Source of the DNA: Morchella semilibera
Lineage: Eukaryota; Ascomycota; Pezizomycetes; Pezizales; Morchellaceae
Assembly (NCBI GenBank): GCA_009192285.1
Contig: CM018607.1
Span: 558,001-622,000, forward strand
Direction of reading: 5' to 3'
DNA: 64,000 bases
Positions 11,972-21,638 of this stretch are shown one piece after another (positions within the stretch are counted from its first letter, which is position 1; every line of letters starts with the position of its first letter). The notes below the pieces were generated by a model. The model had not been told where the DNA came from, did not search any database, and saw nothing but the letters and a program-made list of their open reading frames with translations. The position numbers and the translations under genes are program-made.

Positions 11972-12541
11972 CTTGAACTCACAAGCTGCTCAGAGTACCA
12001 GAGCAGGAGCGCGACAATGTGCGCGAAGAGGAGCGCGATCTCGTGAGATTATGGGCGGCATCATGGGGGCTCCAGAAAAGTCTATTTTGCATGAGACCGG
12101 GGTTCTATTGCTGGACGCGGATTTTTTTTGGCAGGGGTACCGGGGTTTCCCCGCACAAAAACTGAACAAAGAAACCCACCGCCAAAGTTCCGGCGGAAGA
12201 AAAGACTGCGAATAAAGTAACCCGGATGTAATTTTAACACTACCTTAACTGTAATTAACAATAATAACCCGGAAATTGAGACTGTCAGATAAAACTATGT
12301 GAAGAATGATGAAACCCAAACCGATATAAATGCCCTAAATCCCATAGTAAACACTCTAATAATAGTAAAAAAAAAAAAAAAATATACCCCGAAGTAGACG
12401 TAAGAATGCACAGAACGACCATAATATATAATATATACTTCCCGAAAACTAAATTAAGAATGTTGGAACTCGACGAAAAACCTTGGAGGACCTGATATGG
12501 ATTAAGTTAAACCCGAAGATCCTGGAGGGGGGGTCGACCTA
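11972..12541. other. Spacer between helicase start and the upstream unknown gene
   Basis: No coding frame. It contains a run of 17 A near 12,367 and AT-rich sequence. It lies upstream of the helicase ATG (minus strand) and may hold its promoter; no defined motif is visible. Confidence 0.5.
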
Positions 12542-13956
12542 TTAGAGCGAGGCTCCCTTCATATGGCTCATGTTAAGAGCCGGGTCTAGGAGGCCCTCCG
12601 AGTTTACCGAGAACTGGTCTTGGGTGTAGATATCGGGGATGCTACTGTTAGTTGTACCCCCGCGATACTGTTGATAAGGTATAGGCTTTGCATGGTGACT
12701 GCTGTACTTCTGCAATGATGAGCCGTCAACCCCCGGGCCAGACTCGGAACCAAATCGCCGACTAGTGGGTGGGGTTACAGCATTATGACCATGCTTTGAG
12801 CTCCCTTCTCCACTCCCATAGAAAAGTGGGGATTGGAATGTGGTACTCAAGCGACGATGGGCCTCCGAGGGGGTTCAATCCCCGACTGGTCGTCGTGATT
12901 CAACTGTTTGAGCATCATACCTAGGGAGCCTGGACAACGCTGAAAACTACCTACAGCAGCTTCAGCTTTGTTATATAGGGCCTGATCCTTGGAGACAACC
13001 GCCCGCCTCTCTTTGACCTGCGTTTCCACCTCGAAAGCCTTTCCAATAATCTACTGATACTTTGCCATCATCACCTTCATTCTCTGCTCGGAAGATTCCA
13101 CCGCTCTTGGAGCATGCTCGCCCTCCTCCAGACGATTACTCGCAACGACAACATAATGTTTCAAAATGTTCATTCGGCTGCGGAGGCGTTGGATGGTATA
13201 CATCACGAGCCCAGAGATATTGAGTTGCGCAATCATATCAGACTCCTCATTACGATAGGCAGTGTCCACTGAAAGTCCGACCTCAATACCCGGGGCATCA
13301 AACAAATCTGAACATAATTTCAGCGCATCCTCCTCATCACAAGCTTGCGCGACCCATACATTAGAAAGATCCTCATCATCGAGATCTTCTTCTTGGATAT
13401 CCAAAACGTGGCTATGGTGCCCATTGGACGAAGTAATACTGATAGGGGCTTCTTTACCGGCAGGATTGAGATATGAGCCCTTCTTTCGAGGCCATTCCTC
13501 ATGAGCGAGTCCCCAACGGATCGGAAGATTGTTTACAAGGAAAGGTAAGTTGTAAGGTGGCCAGCCCGCAACATCCATACGAGTGCCGAACTCGAAGTCG
13601 ACCATAATGGCGTTAATACTGTAGTTGCGGGTGGTGATAACAACCCCGCTGGCGATACGGCTAACGGTCCTATAAGTGCTTTCCTCGAGGATATCCAGCC
13701 AATTGACTTTGTATCTGTCCGGATTATCGAGGCAGGATTCGTCGACGAAGGACAAGATAGGCGACCAAATAAAGGCAATATCTGAGGGTTTGAGCTTGAG
13801 ATACTCTTTACTCAACTCGATGTTCTCAAAGGGCCTCGGCTTTCTACCCTTCTTCTTCCGGGCTTCTTCAACTGCGGACCAGGCCATTTGAACGTTACTG
13901 TCACCAAATCTCTCGACGAGAGTGTCCGCGTAGGTCCGGAGGTTGCCTATGATGAC

Positions 13957-14589
13957 TGTGACGGAGTAACCCGACGCAAAGAAGAAGATGACAATGATGA
14001 CACAGAAGGACCCGAGGAGCACAGTCTATGTGACGAGGGGACTAATGAAGACAGAGGCGACACCGGCCAGGCACAAGCACAGGCACAGGCGAGGGCAAAG
14101 GCAAGGGCAAGGGCACAAGAGCACGGAGCGGGGAAGGTGAGGACCGAATGGACCTCAACGAGAACGATGATAGGTACTATGGGTTTCCTCTTGTGAGAGG
14201 ACTGAGACTTTGGTACGAGAGGCTATGACTTAGAAATAGGAGTAGATTCCTATGTACTGAGAGAACAGGAAGACGAGACAGAGAGAAAAGAAAGAAAGAA
14301 CTAAGGAAAACATCTATCCCCGCTATTTAACACGCCTCCTCCACTGGTCCGCTATGACTCACTCTTTCGCTCATAGAACCCCATAGAAACCTGTCGCTAC
14401 CCCACCTCGTAATCTTCCCCACCATCTTCGCTATTCTGCATTACCAATCCATCACGCCATCGAACCTCCTAGAACCTAATGACGACAACCTCCCACTCGC
14501 ATTCCCCGCTCTCGCTTAACATTACCACAACCATCATAACCATGCATTATCTACCGGACTGTCGGAACAGATGCCAAGACACCGGGACA
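13957..14589 (-). mobile_element. Solo LTR of the chromovirus-2 family (ATGAC duplication)
   Basis: 633 bp from TGTGACGGAG to ACCGGGACA with a perfect 5-bp duplication ATGAC at 13,952-13,956 and 14,590-14,594. It is related to, but diverged from, the LTRs at 41-47 kb. It sits in an exon of the unknown third gene. Confidence 0.93.
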
Positions 14590-15072
14590 ATGACCCTGCT
14601 CAAGTCCGAATTGAGTGCTTTGAGCTCCGAAACCATCTCAGGGGATAGGTGTTGCATTCTGACCGGCAGTGTATGCAGAATGAGGACCTCGAACCAATGG
14701 GCTGGAATAGGCCAAGCTTTGAAGTAGATGATTGCCAAAAGAAAGCGAAGGAGTTTTCGGTATTCTTCGGCAGACTTGAAATCGCATTATTAGTAGGGAA
14801 TCAACTTTAACGGACTTGATTGAACCTACGTCGGACAATTTCATCCTTGCAAGAATACTATTCTGGGAGCCAAGTCTTCATATTTGGCGGGGGAACGGGA
14901 TCCTTTTTCTTGGAGATTGGAGTTACTGGTACCGGCGCTTCAGGTTCCCCCACTCTCGCCTTCTTTGGGCCTGGAGTAAGTACAGCTTTCGAGGAGGGTG
15001 AAGATCTCCGACCCCGTTTACGCGTAGCTCCCGGGTCAGTGGGCGTCTCGCTTACGGCTTTGCCCTTGTTCA

Positions 15073-15657
15073 TGTTACGGAGCAACACGGAGACAACGGA
15101 CAAGAGAGCCGAGGTACACAACCGAGGCGAAGACGAGGACGGAGACGAGGAGCGACGGCGGAGGAACCTAACCGAGGAGCAGGGTTGTAGGGCAGAGGGT
15201 CCAGATGGCCTCTCTGACGAAGACGTGGAGACGCAGATACCAGTAGACGACACGGACTACGGTCATGGGCTATGGGCGAGGCGAGACTAAACGAAGCGAG
15301 ACGAGACGAGGCGAGGCGAGGCGAGGCGAGATACTATGGAAGACTCCCTAGGGTCTTGGCGATGACTATGGTTATGACGTAATATATTTTGGAACTAAAG
15401 ACACGAGACGGAACGAAACTAAACCGTAGGGTTGACAACAGGAAGAACACGTAGGAAAAGAAAGAGAAAGAAAAGAACAAAGGAAAGATCCGTAGCAACG
15501 TATATATACCCCTCCTAATCCCTGTACAATCATGACTCATAACATCGTGTAACGGAAACCCATAGAAACTCCAAGAACCCAAAAGAAAACCTTGCCACTA
15601 ACAAACCCCATTCTCGAATATCCTCCCCTCCCGCGAAGTCCATGGTACGCCGTGATA
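15073..15657 (-). repeat. 3' LTR of chromovirus 1
   Basis: 585 bp, by eye identical to 20,367-20,951. It contains a GAGGC pentamer run near 15,307-15,331. Confidence 0.95.
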
Positions 15658-15677
15658 GATTAGGCCCTCCTTCAGGC

Positions 15678-18600
15678 CTAACTCCTGGTAGGCCTAGGTT
15701 TACGTAGATATCGATCGTGAAATTCCCTAAGAAGATCGGGAGAGTGCTCTAAGTCCTGGGGGGGTTGCCATGAGGGCTCGTCGTAACCAAGATACCGAAC
15801 CAAATACTCCAACCTTCCATACCGCCTGCGAGAGTCTAAAACTTGTTCCACTTCCCACTCTTGTTCACCTTCGATTTCTATTGCTGGGGGCGGGGACTGT
15901 AGCTGGCCGGGGACGGGGTTGCATGCTGCAAGAGACAAAAGCGACACGTGAAAAACGGGGTGAATTTTCATCGAAGCCGGAAGATCAAGTTCATAAGCAT
16001 AGGGACTAACCATCCGCTTAATCGTATAAGGGCCAATACGTTTCCAATCGAGTTTCTTTGAGGGTCGTTTGGTCTCAATATTCCGAGTTGAAAGAAAAAC
16101 TTCATCTCCAATAGCATACCTGGGGGCAGGAATTCTGTTCCGATTTGCTGCATCCTCATAAATCTTCTGAGCCCGAGCCATTTCATCACGAAGGAACTCA
16201 TAAACCTGTGCCATAGTCCTAGCCATACCATTCGCCTGGTCCTCATTGGTTGTCTTTCCATGCTGTAGCGGGGCGAAGGACATACGGGGACTCCTTCCAT
16301 AATTGGCTTGGAACGGGGACATCTTGGTGGTCTCGGAGACATGGTTATTAGTCGCAAACTCCGCCATTGAAAGGTACTGGGTCCAATCGTCCTGTTGGTA
16401 CGAAACATAGGCTCGAAGATATTGCTCCATAATGGCATTAATCCTTTCGGTCTGCCCGTCTGTCTGTGGATGAAACGCGGTACTATAGCGAGGGGCGATC
16501 TCAAGACGGGAGCATAAAACTTTCCAAAATTCGGCCGTAAACTGTGTGCCCCGGTCCGAGACAATAGTTTCTGGGAGTCCATGAAGTTTCCAGACCGAAT
16601 CGAGGTACATGCTAGCAACGTCCCTGGCATTCGCTTCTTCGGTACAGGGTATAAAGTGACGCATCTTCGTTAGACGGTCAACCACCACCAGGATTGCATT
16701 AAAACCATTACTTTCCGGAAGTCCTGTAACAAAATCCATCGATACCTCAGTCCATGGGCCCTTAGGTACAGCAAGAGGTCGAAGAACACCTTGGAGGGCA
16801 TTGCGGGAAGCTTTACTGCGGGAACACACCCTACAATTCAAAACATAGCGATCGACGTACTTCCTCATATTGGGCCAGTAATAGTTCCGGCTAAGAAGTT
16901 CGAGGGTCTTAGCACGACCTGGGTGTCCGGCGGAGGGCTTATCATGATGGTCCTGTAAAAGACGAAGCTGAAGATCATTAAACTCTGGAACATAAATCGC
17001 CTGGCGATACAGAAGAAACCCATCCTCTGTTTCCATACATTCGGCAAGAGAAATCTTCTTCGATTGTTTGATGCCATTGCGGAGCATAGTAAGAACTTGA
17101 TCAGGAAAACTATCTTCTTGGTAAGCTTGGATCAACAACTCCTTCACGGTGGGCATTCCTTCAGCGGGTTCATTTGTCAAAGAACCCGTCAACAAACTTA
17201 GCTTAATTCCTGCTTCCAGATTCTCCTGCTTCAATATCACTTGCGACTAATGCATCAACCGTTCGTCCCCTTCCTTTGGTAAATCTCTTGACCTCCTGGT
17301 AAGTGCATCCGGCTTTCCCCCTTGTTTCCCGGGTCTAAACTGAATAACGAAATTAAATCGAGACAAAAATTCAGCCCATCGTGTTTGGCGGCGGTTCAAC
17401 AACTTAGTAGACATGAAGTATTCCAGATTCCTATGGTCACTTAATACCTTAACAGGGTACCGAGATCCCACCAAATGTGGACGCCATTCTTCGAAGCTCC
17501 TAATCACTGCCAACAGTTCCTTGTCATAAATCTCATAGTTGCATTCGGCTGGAGAATGTTTCTTGGAAAAGAATGCCACTGGGTGCAAGATTCCATCGTC
17601 ACCGTACTGGGACATAATGCCCGCAGAGACGTAGTCGGAGGCGTCAGTTTCCACAATAACTTCTTTTTCAAAATCAAAGTGGGCCAGGATCGGGGCCGAG
17701 GTAAATGCATCCTTGAGCTTCTGAAACGCTGCTTCTGCCCTTGGAGACCATTCAAACTTTACGTTTTTCTTGGTCAAAGCGGTAAGCGGGGGCAACAACT
17801 CGAGAGTACGCATAGATAAATCGCCGATAGAAATTTGCAAAGCCTAGAAATTCCTGGACTTCCTGGAGTTTGGTGGGAGTTTCCCAATCCTTGATTGTTG
17901 ATACCTTATTCGGATCCATCTGAATGCCTTCGGGGGTGATAATCAATCCGAGGTACTTGGTCTGTTGCACATAGAACTCGCATTTCTCAGGCTTGAGGTG
18001 AACACCATGAATTTGGAACACCTTCAGAACTTCCTGAACGTGTTGCTTATGCTCTTCCAAGGTCTCCGAGTAAATCAATACATCATCGAGATAGGCCGTA
18101 GCGAAATCATCCAAGAAGGGGCGCAGGAGATCATTAATCCAGTGTTGAAACGCGGCGGGAGCATTAGTCAATCCAAACGGCATAACGTTATACTCGAAAT
18201 GGCCATAACGGGTCCGGAACGCAGTTTTCCACTCATCGCCTTCTTGTATCCTAATCTGGTGATATCCCCAACGAAAGTCCAGCTTGGTGTAATATTTTGC
18301 TTTGGACAGGCGCGACAGAGTCTCAGGAATTAAGGGCAGCGGATGTTGATTTTTAACTGTAATCTCGTTGAGCTTTCGATAATCAACGCACAACCGAAGG
18401 GAGCCATCGGATTTCTTAACAAACAGAACTGGGGCGCCAGCAGGAGATTCAGAATAGCGAATAAAGCCCTTCGAGAGATTCTCCGTAATATAATCCCTCA
18501 GAGCCTGGAGTTCCAACCGAGACATGCCATAGAGGGGACCGAACGGGGGTATCTTGCCATCCTGTAGGACTATTTTCAAATCATGAGGACGGTGTGGAGG

Positions 18601-19332
18601 CAAAGCGGCGGCATCAGATTCTTTAAACAAGGATATAAATTCCCGAAGTTCCATAGGTACATGAGCCAGGGGGTTGAGGACTTGTTTTCCAGCAAGAGCC
18701 TCATCAATAGCCCGGATCGACGCACAGAAGAGTTTATTCTGCTGGCGCCGAGCAAGTCCTAAAAAGGGAACCGCTCCGATGGCCGCAATCTGAATGGCCG
18801 GGGCATCGGGGAACGAAACCGAGATTCCTTTTGCCGTAACTGGAGCATGGGAGCAAGAGCAGTTTTGAACGCAGAAGTCAGAATCAAAGATAATCTTATT
18901 CGTCTTTGGTCTGATAGCCAGATCGTGGTGCCTCATCCAAGGGATACCCATTACTAGTGGGTAGTGTCCTAACTTCGTAACGAAAAACAGAGCCAGTTCC
19001 TGGTGTCCATTAATATCCAGGGAGAGCTTAACCATATGCGTAATTTTTCCTGATTCCACCAGCCTGCCGTCGATTACCTCGAGCAAGCGTGATGTCTTCA
19101 GGGGAACCGGAACAAGACCATGTTGCAAGACAAACCCTTGGTCAACAAAAGCATAGCCCGAAGCGCCTGTGTCTATCAGGGCGTGGGTAGCAATGGGGGC
19201 GACGGCGTCTTGAGCAACCGAGCAGGAAACAACAAGAGACTCCTCAGACATCCTATCTTCGGAGACAGCGGCGGCGGAGAGAACAAAAATAGGTGGCGGG
19301 ACTAGCCCCTTTGGTGTGCCAATTTTTACCAA
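15678..19332 (-). pseudogene. Pol polyprotein of chromovirus 1 (one frameshift, one stop)
   Basis: Domains in order: aspartic protease (DTGASGY), reverse transcriptase (VDYRKLNEITV, MPFGLTNAPAAF, YLDD), RNase H (VETDASDY), integrase (CRVCSRSKASRN zinc end, [30 protein letters not shown]) and a C-terminal chromodomain (WEVEQVLDSRR, YLVRYLGYDEPSW). The frame overlaps gag in the -1 frame, as is common in this group. Lesions: one extra C in a C5 run near 17,788 after YAYSRVVAP, and TAG at 17,247-17,249 where the sister element reads Gln. Without these two changes the frame would be complete. The chromodomain probably targets integration to marked chromatin (family knowledge). Confidence 0.9.
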
Positions 19333-20304
19333 AGGGGCTGACCTTTTAACGCCGGCTTCTGAATTACTGGTTCAACTGGTGCTTTACGCCAGTTGTCGGG
19401 GGTGCGGGAATCCTGGGAGCGAGGGGCGAGATAGCGGGGCTTTGGGGTTGGGGCAGAGGTGCGGGCTGGGTTTCGAACGGCAGGAGCAAGGCGGCGGCGA
19501 AGGTTGGCGATAGTACCATCGGCGTCAGCAAGGGCTTCTTGGTGTAGAGCCAGGCGGTAACGGAACCCCTCCTTCTCAGCAGTGAGAAGAGCCACTTTTT
19601 CTTGAAGATTCTCGATAGCCTCCACTGATTTCTCCTGGGCCTCGCACAAGCAGGACCAGAGGTCAGCAGCTTTTTCTTCAGCCGCGTCGAGTTCGGACTC
19701 GAGGTTCTTGATCACCTCGTCGTGGGCCGTGCATACGGCCAAGTCTCCAGGAACCCCAGCGGGGACATCGGGGGGGGCGACCAAAGCGGCAAGGGCCTCC
19801 GCAATCAGGGTATGGGCCTGGGTAAGCTCATATCCGAAGTCCTCCTCAATAGGACCAAAATTTTCCAAGAACTCCGCGAGTCTCTCGGTTAGGGTAGGGG
19901 AGGCGGGGGCGACAGGGGTTTCCAGGGGGCGGCCAATAGTATGTTGGGCGAGGGCGGAGTCCCTAAGGCCACGAATAATGGCTTCGGAGTCGTGGGCGGG
20001 GCAGGAGTCATCGATGGTGGGGGGCTCCAATATGGAGCTTGCCCGGAGCAGGTTGGGTAAAGGTGGCCTTAGCCCAGTGGGCGTCGGCGCGCTTAAAGAC
20101 CGTGGGAAATGGCGTATTGACGGAGGCGGTGGACATGGGGTCAGAGCCGAGGCGATTGCCGAGGTCGAACCAGTAGGAGCGGGGGACAAGAGCGAGGTGG
20201 CAGTACCCCTTCCTTTCTGGGAAGAAGCACTCGAGGGGACCAGGGGAGAAGAAGACAGGGTTGGGGCAGTCCCCCATAGGGACATCCCAACTGAGGTCGG
20301 TCAT
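19326..20304 (-). CDS. Gag-like protein of chromovirus 1 (frame uncertain at the N-terminus)
   Basis: The C-terminal two thirds (below about 20,040) is a clear frame with acidic coiled-coil character (LESELDAAEEKAADL and a following helix). It ends at TAA 19,326, overlapping pol in the -1 frame. The N-terminus could start at ATG 20,304 in the neighbouring frame (MTDLSWDVPMGD, aromatic-rich and protein-like), which would need a one-base shift near 20,030, or at 20,285 in the same frame. No CCHC zinc knuckle is visible, unlike gag of chromovirus 2. It would form the particle that packages element RNA. Confidence 0.6.
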
Positions 20305-20366
20305 TATGACCGGGGCAATGCAAGACGGGGGCGTTGTGTAGGTCGGCGGAGGGGACGTGTTCTTAG

Positions 20367-20951
20367 TGTTACGGAGCAACACGGAGACAACGGACAAGAG
20401 AGCCGAGGTACACAACCGAGGCGAAGACGAGGACGGAGACGAGGAGCGACGGCGGAGGAACCTAACCGAGGAGCAGGGTTGTAGGGCAGAGGGTCCAGAT
20501 GGCCTCTCTGACGAAGACGTGGAGACGCAGATACCAGTAGACGACACGGACTACGGTCATGGGCTATGGGCGAGGCGAGACTAAACGAAGCGAGACGAGA
20601 CGAGGCGAGGCGAGGCGAGGCGAGATACTATGGAAGACTCCCTAGGGTCTTGGCGATGACTATGGTTATGACGTAATATATTTTGGAACTAAAGACACGA
20701 GACGGAACGAAACTAAACCGTAGGGTTGACAACAGGAAGAACACGTAGGAAAAGAAAGAGAAAGAAAAGAACAAAGGAAAGATCCGTAGCAACGTATATA
20801 TACCCCTCCTAATCCCTGTACAATCATGACTCATAACATCGTGTAACGGAAACCCATAGAAACTCCAAGAACCCAAAAGAAAACCTTGCCACTAACAAAC
20901 CCCATTCTCGAATATCCTCCCCTCCCGCGAAGTCCATGGTACGCCGTGATA
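20367..20951 (-). repeat. 5' LTR of chromovirus 1
   Basis: 585 bp, identical to the 3' LTR. The internal side begins CTAAGA in sense orientation rather than the usual TGG of a tRNA primer site; chromovirus 2 shows the same. Confidence 0.95.
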
Positions 20952-20954
20952 GTT

Positions 20955-21091
20955 CATCAGCAAGACTTCATTTATCTCCTGATGTTTCCTGAGCCTCAGG
21001 AGACTCAAAAAATATCCAAGAGTCTCAGGAGACTCTCAAGAGACCCGGGAGATTGTTGGGAGACTCCGATCACAAGTTGAGTTTGTTGATG
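20955..21091 (+). mobile_element. 137-bp MITE, copy C (TT duplication)
   Basis: Same ends as copies A and B, with the right end mutated to TTGTTGATG. The duplication TT is at 20,953-20,954 and 21,092-21,093. The chromovirus target duplication GTTCA overlaps its first two bases, so the MITE was there first. Confidence 0.9.
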
Positions 21092-21102
21092 TTACCGGCC
21101 AT

Positions 21103-21551
21103 CAGTGCTGAAGTTTTGAGTGTTCAGAAAGTTTGGGAGAAGACCGGTGTATAGGGGAAGTGGGGGTGATGAATGGGGATACGCGATGTTTGGTGTTTGA
21201 ACGCGGGGTATTTGGCTTGGCTTAGCTCACGTTGATTCACAGGGTTTCTTTCATCACCAAGTGGGTAATTTTCATCACCGATCAGAGCTACTATGCACTT
21301 TTTTCCTCTGTCCCTATGTACACAAGATAGAGCTCGTTAAATACTGTCGGAGCCACTTTCAACTCCGACGGTCTTATATCACTTCCCTAAACGATCCTAT
21401 TCTATCAGGCGGGCTTCTTTCACCGCCCGCGCGGCCTTCTTTCACTGCCCGGATGACTAATCAAAATCCCGGAGACGCTAACTTTCCCGAAACGGCGCTA
21501 ACAGCCCCGAAGTGGCGCTAGTATTCCCGAAAAAAGGACTGGTACAAGCTT
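21103..21551. other. 5' region of the third gene and subterminal repeats of the composite transposon
   Basis: Non-coding. A doublet of CTTCTTTCAC plus GCCCG-type sequence lies at 21,409-21,452. Three 20-bp-spaced repeats of CCCGAARYGGCGCTARY begin near 21,486, 21,506 and 21,526, the last truncated, with a looser copy at 21,468. Such clusters next to an end often serve as transposase sites; that role is inferred. Confidence 0.6.
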
Positions 21552-21629
21552 TTTGAGTAAGCACACCAGACCCTTCCGGTATTGCACACCACAATAAAAA
21601 AATACCGATTGGGTCTGGGAACGAGACTA
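21552..21629 (-). repeat. Right terminal region of the composite transposon
   Basis: Read inward on the minus strand it begins TAGTCTCGTTCCCAGACCCA and continues AATCGGTATTTTTTTATTG. It matches the left end of the derivative at 26,386 over about 50 bp with small indels. The 9-bp duplication GCTACACGC follows at 21,630-21,638. Confidence 0.8.
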
Positions 21630-21638
21630 GCTACACGC

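Larger units (their letters stand above)
15073..20951 (-). mobile_element. Complete Ty3/gypsy chromovirus 1 with identical LTRs
   Basis: 5879 bp with two 585-bp LTRs (15,073-15,657 and 20,367-20,951) that look identical base for base, and a perfect GTTCA duplication (15,068-15,072 and 20,952-20,956). In sense (minus) orientation the LTR runs TATCACGG...CCGTAACA. A purine-rich tract (GAAGGAGGGCC) precedes the 3' LTR. Gag and pol lie between. Identical LTRs mean very recent insertion. It landed within the first two bases of MITE copy C, which was already in the third gene of the composite transposon. Confidence 0.95.
12847..21102 (-). pseudogene. Unknown third gene of the composite transposon, split by three insertions
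   Basis: The start codon is at 21,102-21,100, and only the first codons lie right of the insertions. The frame resumes at 15,072 once MITE C and the chromovirus are removed. The N-terminus is basic and Pro-rich (KRGRRSSP, GPKKARV), a possible nuclear signal. A probable 41-nt intron lies at 14,775-14,815. A solo LTR (13,957-14,589) interrupts the next exon; removing it with one ATGAC joins the frame exactly. The middle is rich in Trp and aromatic residues (FIWSPILSF, WPPYNLPFLVNNLP); the C-terminus is charged and helical. TAG codons at 14,858 and 13,051 replace likely CAG. A shifted frame continues to 12,542. I recognise no family. About 500 residues, presumably needed by, or carried by, the transposon. 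Confidence 0.65.
5372..21629. mobile_element. Large DNA transposon with DUF6589 protein and RecQ-like helicase (16.3 kb with nested insertions)
   Basis: Bounded by inverted ends (TAGTCTCGTGCCCA on the left, the complement of TAGTCTCGTTCCCA on the right, 13 of 14 identical, then patchier similarity) and a perfect 9-bp duplication. It carries three genes: DUF6589 (+), RecQ-like helicase (-) and an unknown protein (-). Removing one chromovirus, two solo LTRs and three MITEs with their duplications leaves about 8.7 kb. All three genes are degraded, so this copy is dead. DUF6589 proteins resemble transposases of the Academ type, and a helicase-encoding Academ lineage has been described. That assignment is inference from family knowledge; the limits and gene content are seen directly. 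No DUF3435-type tyrosine recombinase is present, so it is not a Starship. Confidence 0.8.

Noticed and set aside
19708-20484. 258-codon plus-strand ORF across gag and the 5' LTR of chromovirus 1
   Set aside because: Antisense shadow of gag that runs into the LTR.
5372-21629. Starship-type giant element
   Set aside because: No DUF3435 tyrosine recombinase and no typical cargo; the inverted ends and 9-bp duplication point to a cut-and-paste transposon.
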